NCBI RefSeq assembly: GCF_019112545.1
Contig: NW_025064888.1
Location: forward strand, 1,243,620-1,307,619
Direction: 5' to 3'
DNA from: Guyanagaster necrorhizus
Taxonomy: Eukaryota > Basidiomycota > Agaricomycetes > Agaricales > Physalacriaceae
Length of the DNA stretch: 64,000 nt
Numbering within the stretch: the first letter of the stretch is position 1; each line of letters starts with the position of its first letter. The notes beneath the pieces are model-generated. The model was not told the DNA's origin. It was given only the letters and a program-made list of their open reading frames with translations, and ran no database searches. A program made the translations under genes and the position numbers. Positions 20,196 to 30,787 of this stretch are shown piece after piece.

Positions 20196-23100
20196 GCCTT
20201 AGTGGTTGGAGTCTTCCAACTTGTCACTGAGTCAACCTTATTTGGATTCATACAGATACTCTCATCATTGATAATATGGCCCAAAATCTTCAGTTCTTTC
20301 AGAAGGAAATTCAACTTTGAACTACTGAGATAAAGTCATTCTTATTTTAACACATTAATAACATATTATGATGTGATCAAGATAAACTTCTATGAACATG
20401 CTTATATACAGGAAAAAGATGCAGTTTATCAGTGCTTGACACATAGCTGATGCATTGCAATCATCTTGTTGAAGCATCAAACTGACCATATTCTTATCAG
20501 AAGTGGTTATAGTTGTTTGGTCTATATGCTCAGGCACTATATATATCTGTTTATAAGCATCTTTGCTATTGATTAATCTCTGATACTTCCATTTTACTAC
20601 TTGACACAAGATACCATTGATGTTTAGAAGAGATACAGACATCTTGCAAGTGTTTGCATTCTGAGCTCATAGATTAATAACTGTTCAAAGTAGGTGTTTC
20701 TGCTTTCTGACCTTAGGAATCAACATCATTGGTACAGCATTTCTGGCAGTAGTAAGCTTTCACCTATCAGACACCAAATAATTCTGTTTTTTCTGATTCC
20801 ACTGTGAGTGAAAGGCTTCTGGACATTTTGAAGGTCTCTATAGATATATTTTGTGCTTGTCAATGAGTGGAATAGTATGATTAATGTTCCAGAGCAGTAG
20901 TAATGGAATATCAGAGGCTGTCTTGCAAATAAGTTCTGCATATTTCTCAAGTTCCACTTGAGCCTGTTTCAGTAAGTTATCATTAATGATCATTGCCTGA
21001 AATCAAAGTTGACCAATATTATCACTCTTCATAGACAATGCTATACTGCTTTCAATCTGTATTGATGAAAGATTGGATTCTACACTAACATTGTGTTAAA
21101 ACAACTATAGTGTTTCCAATACCAGATCATATTCTGACAGATTAGCTATATCAAAGTAGTCTTCTGATTTGATATATTAGTATCAAAAATTTACCTTTGT
21201 CTCACAGAGAATTTTCAAGAAGGATCCTTGAACTACTAGATGCAGTGGAATAGAGTTTGAAAAGTACATCTTAAATATCTTTAGCTGGACCACTAACTGT
21301 GTAGACATGAAGTCTCTCAGCAAGCTGGTGTTGACCAAAGTTCAGCATGGCTTTCCATTGACTTCAACCACAATGACTAGTGGGTGAGAGACCATCTATC
21401 TCATGTCTTTTACTACTGCAGCATTATATTGAATAGCCAGGTATGTCTTAGGCTTAATGTTATGCTAGTAATACTCATAATATGAGTATAGCCATTCCTT
21501 TCTTCTTATTTCAGATTACTATTCATTAGATGAAGGTAGCTATCAGATGTAGCTGCTATAAAATCAAGTTCTCATTTATATCCTATCACTGGTGCAAATT
21601 CATTCATGAAATGAGACAAGAATTTATATTCTATAGGTCTCTGAAGTCACTTGATCAATAAATCATATGCATGAGTAAGTTTCTTATGATACCATGCTGG
21701 CAGATCAAAGTTCAGGTTCATGAGGTTCTTAACAGTTACAGTAGCTCAGAATTCTTGCTGTATATCCTCAATGATATATCTCTGTTCACTCTCAGCATTG
21801 CTAGAGTATATGAAGTAATAGATGTTCTCATCTAGTTTCTTATCACTAGTGATAAAAGGCAAGTGTGCAATTAGACTCTTTCTTATAGTTGTGGCTAATA
21901 GGTGCTCTATAATAATACAATCTATATCTATGAATATTGGAGTGTTGCTAAAATGCTGTCAGTTGTCATGCTTAAAATTCAACAATACTGAATCTTGGAT
22001 CCAGTGCTCATTCTATTGGAAACTTACCTCTCAACCCTCACTTATAGTCAATCCAATTGAATTGATGCTTCAATGTTTTTTCTATACAGTGAATCTCATT
22101 TCATTTTCTAGAATATTTAGATCATCTGGATATAATGTATTCTCATGCAGCTACTTCTCTACTGCATCTATGAGTACATTATCTATTTATCATTGTCTCC
22201 ATCTTTCAGATCTAGCTTTCTTCAAGTCCTGTTGCTCAGCTCTCCATACATCTATTTTCTGCTAAAGTTTCTCCTTATATCATAAGGCAAAGTAGGCCTT
22301 CAACTGTTTTGAGACCTAACCAATAGCATTGAAATATGGGTTTTACAGCCATTGAGCATCTAAGGTTATAACAGCACTAACATAATCCACAACAGTAATA
22401 TAGTCATCTATCTCATTGGCTTTGCTATTTTGAGATACTGCAAATCTGTTTCAAGATGGTAGTTTTTGGAGAATCTGAAGTGGTGAGTATCTGGCTATAC
22501 TGCTGTATTATGACTGACAATGAAGCATAGGCCAGTTACAACTGCATCATCCATTTTGCAGAATCTACAGTGTCTTTCTTTCAAGTCATATAGCAGAGAC
22601 AATATTTTAGCTTGTCACTTGCCATACTAGAATCCAATCTGAAACTCAGAATTGCATAGCAAGAATGCAGGAAATAATAGCTTCTTTATATTTGAGTTTA
22701 TATCTATAATAGAAAACCAATTGATGTCTATCTAGAAGATATTAAATTGATGTGCACTTGTCACTCTCTAGCAGAGCTTATCTTTTAGATAAGGTGCATT
22801 ATAATTCAAACATAATACAGCAGAATACTGATATAAGTCTCTGATACTATTAAAATACCATCTATTTTTGATGCAGTGATAGAATACAAACTCTAAGAAG
22901 TCTGTGTTAGGATATTCAAACACTTTCTTAGCATAATATACTCAGCAGAATGTAGGTTTACCTCTCTGGTCCATGGTATATACATCATCAGTCCAGATAT
23001 GGCTCATATTTTTCTGCATATATTTATCTTCAATGGCTTCAAGCAAGATCTCAGACATAGTCTGAAACTAATCAGATGAAGGTTTGTTGGCTGCTGAGAC

Positions 23101-24361
23101 TAGATCATCTTTTTCTGACCATGATTGATACAGCTCAGCTACTGATTTCAATTTCCATTCACTATTTTTACTATCAGATTATTCATCAGAGAAAGTTTCA
23201 GGTTCAGATGCAGATTCCAGATCTGAAAGGTCAGGATCATTCTCTGCACTATATGAATTCTCTTGTTGAGCTATTATTCTGAAGATAAAATGATCTGTCA
23301 TCTCCATGGTTTTAGCCAAGTTATTTTGATCTTCCTCCTCTAGATCATAATGTATGCTAGAGAGATCTGAAGGTCTCAACTTTCTATTTGTCTTGATGGT
23401 ATTATTGTGTGAGCAGTTTCTAGCCATGTGATCTTCCTCTTCACAGTTAAAGCATTTGTTAGCTGCCACCAACTCAGCTTTTTTAGCTTTTGATAACCTG
23501 TTTTAGCTAAAGAATGATTCCAATAGCTTTTTTAAGCTGTTATTCTCTTAGTTTTGATGATTCTAGCCTCTTGATGGTGTCAAAAGATATCCAGATGATT
23601 GCTCTTGCTTGGTTAGATTCTCTTTATGAGATCTATTCTTCTTGTGAGAGTATCCCTTTCAATTGCAATATTCAGATTTAGATCTTCTAGAGTTAGAATT
23701 CTGATGGCTGTGATTATTACTATTGCTATTACTACTCTCTTCTCCCAATGACTTCTTTTCTCCAGTACTTTGAGCAAGATCAGTCATTCCAATAAGCTCT
23801 GCTTCTTTGATAATGTGACACTAGCTGTCGATTTTCTTGTTGAGCTTGGCTTGATAGAGTTCATGGTATATGTTCTTGCAGAATCTATCTCACAGCTTGA
23901 TGATACATTCTCACTTGCTAGTAACTCCTGCCAGGCTATATAAGATCTACAACTCACATACATACTTAGATACAGTGCATTCATTTTGATAGCATTTTTT
24001 AATTTTATTCTGCTACTGACTACAATAATTTAAAGAAAAACATGAGTTGAAAATATCATGTAAGAAGTCTACAACTTCATTTGTCAGTCTATTTAAAGTG
24101 CATTGATTGACATGTCCTTTTCTCTCAGTCTATTTACACTATAACATGTTGAGACTAAAGATGTTGCAATATGCTATGCAGGAAGCTGGCCTCTGGAAAA
24201 TAAATGAATTTCAGTCATAGGTTTATGAAGGATATAAGTTTGGATAAATACTGTTCACATTTCTTTTCAGATAGATAAACCTGTTTTGATGCAAAGTCTC
24301 TCATAAAGCTGAAGTAAAAAGTTTGAAATTAAAAGTCTTGCCTCTTTTTAGAGACATCATA
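20191..24361 (-). pseudogene. Gy2, main part: older Ty3/gypsy element (gag knuckle to RT), inverted segment
   Basis: On the minus strand a CCHC knuckle (CFNCEEEDHMARNC, about 23440) is followed by an acidic stretch, a long degraded region, and RT near 20355-20660 with KDAYKQIYIVPEHIDQT, a QQDDCNA motif and YLDHIIIC (YLDD expected). The RT continues (ELKILGHIINDESICMNPNK) to ...KTPTTKAL at 20191, the Gy3 target site, and goes on in frame at 25584. It is a different gypsy lineage from Gy1 and Gy3-Gy7 and lacks CpG, apart from single sites such as 23829. No LTR was identified; the 24.0-24.36 kb end is close to the inversion breakpoint. Confidence 0.75.
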
Positions 24362-24382
24362 TCATATAATGCTTGGGCTGGC
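24356..24382. other. Inversion breakpoint, right end
   Basis: CpG-free Gy2 sequence meets CpG-rich Gy3 sequence here (last CpG at about 24389). The partner junction is near 13325-13355. Joining Gy3 across the two junctions brings together the two parts of its upstream ORF. The exact bases cannot be fixed without an uninterrupted copy to align. Confidence 0.65.
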
Positions 24383-25094
24383 TCCCGACGTGAAGGTGTC
24401 GGTAGGGATCCCCGGCTGCTGAGATGGCGATTTCGACATTGGCGTAGTCGGGGTGAATTGTTCGTCTGTGTGGGTCCTCGATCCCCAACCTGCTGACGGA
24501 TTGGCTGGAGTCAGAGCCCTGCTCGGTGGGTTCATAGAGAGAATCATGGGGAGGGTCGGAGGAGGTCCTGGCTCTCGAAGCCATCCTAGAGGCATCACAG
24601 GAGTCCCTAGCATGGTCTCCAATCCCTGGAGTGCGAGAGGCGGTGGTAGTGTTACTGGAGGCTGCAGGGAGGTTGTCGGTGACCTCCTGGGTGACCTGGG
24701 GGACTGTTGTGGTCCACAGGTTCCAGAATCCTGCGAGGCTAGCATTCTGGTTTCTACTGTCAGGTCGTCGAGGAGGGTATCCATGTCTTTCTTCTTCTTG
24801 AGAGCTCCCCAGATTCGGGCTGCTATGCCCGGTTTCTGGTACGGGAAACTCCTGCGGCTGGAAGGTCGATCTGGCAGAGGGGGGGATGTCATGGAAGGGA
24901 AGGTCCGGGGTTACGTTTCGGAGGATGTGTTGGATCTGCTGGAATGCTTGGTAGTGCCTGACAATCCAAGCGGTGATTGATTGTCGCCCTTGGCAACAAG
25001 TAATGATTGTGAGAAGACTTAACAGCATTCCAATGATGGAAGCTATTAGTTCAAAGAAGTCGTGGTTAAGGTCGGCCGTTGTGGCAGGGGTCAT
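24362..25094 (-). pseudogene. Gy3 upstream ORF, N-terminal portion with membrane segment
   Basis: The ORF starts at 25094 and encodes about 243 residues before the breakpoint. Residues 13-34 are strongly hydrophobic (FFELIASIIGMLLSLLTII) with a positive residue soon after (CCQGRQ), so the protein would most likely be a single-pass membrane protein with a short N-terminus. A conserved QSITAWIVRHYQAFQQI block follows, then a Pro/Ser/Thr-rich, poorly ordered region (SSNTTTASRTPGIGDHARDS). No in-frame stop occurs here. The continuation is at 13341. The hydrophobic block recurs in Gy1, Gy4, Gy5 and Gy7. I know of no named family for it. Confidence 0.65.
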
Positions 25095-25136
25095 TCAGTT
25101 TCTCAGCACAATTGGGCTTGAGAAAGGGAAGAAGAG

Positions 25137-25150
25137 AGCTTCGAGCTAAT
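25137..25150 (-). other. Gy3 primer-binding site (self-priming type)
   Basis: On the minus strand ATTAGCTCGAAGCT directly follows the 5' LTR. It pairs with the predicted RNA start AGCTTTGAGCTAA at 12 of 13 positions, the other being a G-U wobble. It resembles no tRNA 3' end that I recognise. Confidence 0.6.
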
Positions 25151-25583
25151 TGTTAAGCCCAAGCATCATGTGAACAAAGACACATGATAAATGTGTGTCT
25201 CTTTGCACTTCGAGAGATCGCACGAGTTCACTTGTTGTGTCTTGGTCCGGTGTGTCACAAGGTCAGACATATGACTCGAGGTAGAATAGTGAAGATAAAC
25301 TTTAGCTCAAAGCTGGGGTCTACCAGCGAGAGCTATGGACTTTAAATACTGTACATGTAATGCTAAAAATACTACTATCTATTGTGTCGTTTCGTGTCCA
25401 TGGTGCCCGTTGTCCTAGAGCAACGTTGTTGTACATAAAAGGGTGGTTGTGCATCGTCGAGCATCGTTGTGGACGCAAAGAATAAGTTGTTTGTGCTGAC
25501 CAATCTCTTCCCACCATGTCCTGACTAAGCATAAATAGGGGTAAAAGGTGAGATTAAGAATAAAAGCAGTGGAAATCGTAACA
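25151..25583 (-). repeat. Gy3 5' LTR (433 bp)
   Basis: It is the reverse complement of the same LTR as 19758-20190, with identical length and ends. The differences are C/T or G/A only; at one site one copy has CA and the other TG where CG would be ancestral. Confidence 0.95.
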
Positions 25584-25588
25584 TCTAC
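25584..25588. other. Target site duplication TCTAC (Gy3)
   Basis: It directly abuts the outer end of the LTR; see 20191-20195 for its inverted partner. Confidence 0.9.
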
Positions 25589-25735
25589 TATCAGGTTTTC
25601 TAGATAGCATAGAATATCTGGCTGATGACTTACCTTAAATTCATGGCTTTATAAGCATTCTCAAGAGTCTCACTGGTTCCACTGTTTCATTCTACTGATT
25701 ATACACAGAGCAGTGGACATTCAATTGTTGCAGGA
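25589..25735 (+). pseudogene. Gy2, continuation of RT after the Gy3 insertion
   Basis: Removing Gy3 and one TSD copy joins AAG GCT CTA (end of the other Gy2 piece) to CTA TCA GGT in frame, giving KALLSGFLDSIEYLADD, the expected gypsy RT/RNase H connection block. FISILKSLTGSTVSFY and LYTEQ follow. It is cut at 25736 by a copia LTR. Confidence 0.8.
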
Positions 25736-25872
25736 TAATATAAATATCTGATATCAATCTTATATAAGCCTAAACAGTTTTTGCTCTGAGTCAATAGTTA
25801 ATTCTCCTTAAGCAATTGACTGTCATACTCAGCCTGATCATTATCCACAGCACAAATAACCTGCCTGCAACA
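25736..25872 (+). repeat. Co3 5' LTR (copia family)
   Basis: It runs from TGTTGCAGGATAATA to CTGCCTGCAACA, 137 bp, and matches the Co1 LTRs along its length. GGTTATAGCTCC follows at once, in the position of a copia primer-binding site. Confidence 0.85.
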
Positions 25873-26643
25873 GGTTATAGCTCCATGATTTAAGGTCTAT
25901 TTTGAGTTTTTTTCATATCTTACTTGTGTCCTGATATCTCTCCATCAGTTGCTTCACTGCTGCAACAATATCATCATATATACTATGTCATCCTTCAATA
26001 CAATTAAAAAGGGCTTTAATAACCTTAATGCCTCCAATTATAGTGAGTGAAAAGAAAACATATCAGCTCTACTTAAAACTTGCTGCAAGTATCTTATCAC
26101 CATCAGCTGTAATCCTGAACTGGAGTTTGCAGACTCCAAGAAGCTAACATACCAGGAGAAGAAGGACTGGAAGGACTGGAAGAAGACTCAGATGTCAGCT
26201 GCTAATATAATCTACTTTTGCCTTGATGATCTAAAGAGGATGTGAGACATGTTAAAGGCACACTATCAGCAAAGACAACTGGTGTAGCTTACAACAGCTT
26301 CTTCAATCTCAAAAAGGAGACAGATGAGTTGTTTTCAGACCTCACCAGTTAGAGTACTCAAATCATGAGTCACATCCATGCTCTGCACTCCACTGATTTT
26401 GGCCTTCAGCAATTAGAAGAAGCACTTCTCATTATGGCTCTAATTCATACACTCTTTCAGTCTGAATTCAGAAAATTTATCACATCACTATTCCTTCTTC
26501 CAATAAGCTCACTCTCAAAGGACTTCACACTGCATTTCACAATGAAGAAAACAATCAGACACTGCACACTGGTGATCCAGTGGTCTCTATTGCTTTTAAA
26601 GTCATATCTTTTTCATTGGCTATGAATCTGCCTATTGACACTG
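25873..26643 (+). pseudogene. Co3: truncated copia element, gag only
   Basis: The gag start (FNTIKKGFNNLNASNYSEWK, then NMSALLK) is at about 26000-26090, followed by KDWKDWKKTQMSAANIIYFC and a later gag block (FGLQQLEEALLIMALIHTLF, 26365-26460). Copia gag of the UBN2 type is known by this W-containing pattern. No protease, integrase or RT follows, so the element is truncated near 26643. Confidence 0.75.
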
Positions 26644-28480
26644 TGTTAGACCCAAAGTACATTGACACACCCTCTCCATGTTCAAGCATGTAAAATTGCA
26701 AAAATTGAGAATACATGGACTGCATTTCAGTCTAATAAGCATGTAACTGAGAATAGGATAAGAGCACACAGAAACCTAGCCATCATAAGGCTAAACTGAA
26801 GTAACAATGAGTAGAGTGCATGGCCTAGTAGTGGACTAATACCAGAGAGGTTAGACTGCATATAAGATCCCAGTGCTTGGCCCTAAACATGCCAATACCA
26901 TTACAAGGAGACATGCTAAAAATAAAAAGAATACAATCAAAATATGATTAGCAATTCTGATCACATTGATTAAGGATGCACAGCCATTGATGCACTGATG
27001 GGACACACTTTAGAACAGAGAACTGAGATCCAAAGAAAGGTACCTGGATAACTGGGTGTTGAATAGAGAAATGAAATGATGGCAACAAAGAAATAGACAG
27101 AGAAATACCACTCTCAGAGATGAATAGCACATGTACTGCTCAGAGACTTGCACATATATCTATAGTGCCTTAGCACATATAACACAGTGAAGGATCCCAC
27201 ATCATACCAAGGTATAATACATACCTATTGAGTGGGTTAATTGATGCATGTCAGGCCGGAAGTGGCACATTTTGTGAGCTGGATGAAATGTTGAAACACT
27301 AGAAAAGAGAACATAATTATTGTGGCTGACTCCAGACATGGGAGATAACCCTGGAGATCTGAAACAGTTTACCACTGTCAGAGATGTGTCACCAGAGAAA
27401 TAAGAAAGCAAGCAGATCTGGCTAGGCCAGCTAGCTGATATCAGCTAGTGAGGAAACAGCAGACAGTTCTGGCCTGAAAGAGAATAAGCATAGCAACTGT
27501 GATATGCATATGAATAATACCCATAGAATCTAGCATGGAGTCTCACACTTTAAAGATACTATAGTAGGATTGTATTAGTAAGTGCTATAGTAGAGTATTT
27601 AAATATCACACTGTATGAGTAGAAGAGCAAGTTTTCTGATCCCCCACAGTTATGGTGTATTGATCACAGGAAGCCTTGCACTCTAGCTCTGAGTTTGTGT
27701 TTGTAACTTCAAGTGAGAGAATAATCTCATTATTGAATATTATTGAGAGAGCTTTGAGAACCAAGTGAGGCATCAAAGCTTGTGAAGGACTTGAGCCTGG
27801 TTTGATAAGAGATTTTAGATTGTGCTCTAATCTGAGAATAGCAGAGCAGTGTCTGAAGAGCACTATCTTAAGTTTTTGAGGTATTTGCAACATGCAGCAC
27901 TACAGATGGCAGAGGTTCAAACCCTTTGGTCTGTTGGACAGTGTTTTATTGTGTTTTGTGTCTCTGGATACTATAGGTTTGAATCCTGTGGATCTATGAT
28001 CAGTTTGGCAACTTGTGAACAGAGATCTGTGCTCTTTGGCACTTGTGGATATGTTTGTGATTAGTTCTTGCTTAGAGCACAAAGCTTTGAGTTGTGTATT
28101 GTGTGTGTTAGAGATTTTGAGTTGATCTGAGCTGTGCTTAGGACCTTTTGAGAGTTTTATGAGAGTGTTTTGATGTATTGTATTGAGCTGCAGTACTCTT
28201 TGCCTTGAGGCCTGGCAACATCTGTTACTACCTCTTGTTTTGATAAAACAAAAAGCTTTGAGACTTAGAGAGATCTAGGACTGTTGTATATATGCTATTG
28301 CTGTTTGCATGCTGTGGATTCATTGAAGAAGACAATTATATTTGTTGATTACTACTTTTATCACATTATAATCCTCCCACAAACTAAGAGTTTTGTGTGT
28401 GTGTTGGTGTGAGTGTGATCAGTGGATAGCACTCTGCTGTATCTGTTTTCACCTTGCACACACTTAGATTCTCTTCAACA
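26644..28480. repeat. Unclassified LTR-like region
   Basis: It begins TGTTAGACCCAAAG and reaches CTCTTCAACA at 28480, so it has the ends of an LTR, but I found no matching target duplication or second copy. It has no protein motif. It is rich in T and TG, with a GT-rich run near 28395, and holds a single visible CpG at about 27257. It may be several fragments rather than one unit. Confidence 0.3.
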
Positions 28481-28770
28481 TGTCACCTAAACATATGATA
28501 AATAGGTGCTGTATCATGTTCATACAGTCATGTCTGAGTTCATTATATGTGTTATATAGGTGAGGTGCTTCAAGGCCAGAGACAAGTTGGCTCAAGAGTG
28601 TGTGATATAGAATAAACTTTAGCTTCAAGCTACATATGTACAGTGAGATCTAAACTACTTATATATTGTCAAGTCCTTAGATAATTATAGTCCTATCAAT
28701 TGTGTATTTTTGTGCTATAGTGCTCATTATCTCTGGTTGTTGGTACTGGTATAATATGGTGATGAGCCTC
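28481..28770 (-). repeat. Gypsy LTR fragment (minus orientation)
   Basis: It shares ACATATGATAAA, the GTGCTTCAAGGCCAGAGACA block and AATAAACTTTAGCTTCAAGC with the other LTRs. Its 3' half matches the reverse of 3840-4000. It is not bounded by recognisable ends. Confidence 0.6.
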
Positions 28771-28859
28771 TAGGCTCTGTGCACTCTAAAATCATGGGCC
28801 TCAATAATTATTTTTGACTTCTATCTGTCATTATTTTTGTCTCTAAATCATGATCTGCC

Positions 28860-29220
28860 AATGCTTAATATGATGACATCATAGCTATGCCTTATTCATC
28901 TATGCACAATAAGATGACAAGAAACAATATGGTAACTATTGCCATTCCACATCTTGAATACAATAGAAACTGTAGCATATGAAAAACTCACTATAGTGAT
29001 GGTATAGTAGAGCAACAATAATAAACAAAAGCAAGGGCACAGTCATTGTTATTTCAGACAATGAGCAGAGAGCATGGAAAGCAGATAATAGTTGCCTGTA
29101 GAGCATAGAGTTCTTTAGACAGTATATAAAGCAGTAATACACACTGATGTACTCCAGTCTTGAGCTAAGATTTAATACACCTACTATGCTCTCTGACTAT
29201 CTGGTGTAAATACTCTTGCC
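28860..29220 (+). repeat. Gypsy LTR fragment (plus orientation)
   Basis: It has CAGTATATAAAGCAG followed by CTCCAGTCTTGAGCTAAG, the diverged promoter and start-site pair of this LTR family, in plus orientation. Confidence 0.45.
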
Positions 29221-30609
29221 ACAGCAGCAGACTATATCTACCAGCTACAACTCTTTATCCCTCTCCATGAAACCCTTATAGCTTATCTCATCATCCTCAC
29301 TATGCTTTTATATTAAAACCAGATTCAGACTCAGCATCTAAAATTGGACCTTAGTAGGAGCAGTGTTAGAGATTTGTGAGTGTTAGTGAAAGCCTAATAC
29401 TGTCCTTAAGCAGGCTTTCAGTAAACCAATCATTTCAGGTTCAACAGCAGTAATTTTGTCAAGAACTATCTAATATTCACCAACATCCCTTTGTGTGTGA
29501 AGATTATATGTTATATGCAAACTTTTCTTTTGTCTGTGAACTTTTCTCAATCTTGTGAACTCTTCCCATTAACCTTCACAACATATAAACTTTTAATTCT
29601 AATAAGTCCTATAGACCTGGCCAGGCACCACAATTTCCAATCATATAAGACATGCATCATTGTTAGTATACATGTGGCACCTTAATGCAGCCTATAAGGT
29701 CTATCACAATACATACAAGGCTGACTGCAGGTGTCTAAGCTTTTCACAGCTAGTATATAGAAAAGTAATAGGCTACAGAGGACTAACCATGTGTTTGGTT
29801 AGATATTCATAAGGAATATTAGAAGGACTAGCATACTGTTAGCTATGCAAATTTCTTAGTTTGCAATATTTACCAAAAGTCTCACAGTCTTTAAGGCTTT
29901 AAATAATAAAAAGTTTGCTATACTCACTAAGCTAATACTGTGGTTATGAAGGCTATTTAACTGTAGCATACTTAGTATTAGTAAAAGGGCAGTATAAGTA
30001 GTATACTCTGAAGAGAGGGGGACATAATACAGACAAGGATACAGAGACTACTCAACACCCATACTAAACTGTACACCAGTACAATTCCCTCCAATAGAAC
30101 CAGTTACACAGACTGCATATAGGCCAATAATCTTCAACTGAGAGCAATATAGTATCTTGACAACCTTATATCCTACCTGAAGGCTTGCATACAACACTAG
30201 TAAACTTATTAATTCACAAAATATTGACTGGTCTTGCTTTATTCCCAAAAACATAAAAGAGATCTGCTGCCCTTGAGTGTCATCCTCACACTTTCTAAAC
30301 TTAATAAAAGAACTTGAAGAGTAACTAGACAATACTAACAATTTCCCTAGGCTTCACCAGGATCACATATAGGATTCCAACAATAAAAAGAAAATTCACA
30401 TATATACTGTGAGTCACTGTAAACAATTCAGAACCTCATACTCCTGTAGCTACCCCTTGTTACACCTCTTTGGAGATTAGTCACTGTATGGAGGTACATG
30501 ACTAGACTCACTTGAATCAGCCTTCAGATTCTGTGCCTTGGTTTTACTTACCATAAGAGATTTTGTGTTTCCTGCCTGTAGAGAGTCTGATCAAATAGTT
30601 TCTGATTTA
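29221..30609. other. Unassigned CpG-free sequence
   Basis: I see no gene, LTR end or convincing protein motif here. The sequence is AT-rich with scattered short open frames that I do not trust. It probably consists of very old transposon remnants. Confidence 0.3.
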
Positions 30610-30787
30610 TCAACTGTATTGTCTGTTGTTAAGATGCCTATTGTTGTTCAAGAAATAATAGTGCAGATTAATATTATGGTTGCATAAGCATGTCTCATGC
30701 TATCATAAGTGCCCAAGATAGGATAGGCACTCTGACTAATTAGAAGTAGAGGCTAGAAAAGGAAAATAAAATAGAGAAATTATAACA
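30610..30787 (-). repeat. Gy4 3' LTR, inner part
   Basis: The segment ends AGAGAAATTATAACA directly before an inverted polypurine tract (TTATCTCCCTCTTAAGACTA), so it is the inner end of the 3' LTR. The outer part of the LTR cannot be followed and is lost or displaced. Confidence 0.65.

Larger units (their letters stand above)
24362..25583 (-). mobile_element. Gy3, 5' part: LTR, primer site and start of upstream ORF
   Basis: This is the missing 5' end of the element at 13341-20190. It is CpG-rich between CpG-free neighbours, with the LTR at the outer (right) end and a truncated ORF at the inner end. Confidence 0.9.

Noticed and set aside
21822..22265. 147-residue plus-strand open frame in Gy2
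   Set aside because: AT-rich, hydrophobic and Cys/Phe/Ser-rich, opposite the degraded Gy2 coding strand; no motif.
24453..24980. 175-residue plus-strand open frame
   Set aside because: It is the complement of the Gy3 upstream ORF; Gly/Ser/Val-rich composition typical of a shadow.
24362..25094. Upstream ORF as a retroviral-type envelope gene
   Set aside because: It precedes gag, the hydrophobic segment is at the extreme N-terminus with no signal peptide plus anchor pair, and there is no Cys-rich ectodomain or fusion peptide.
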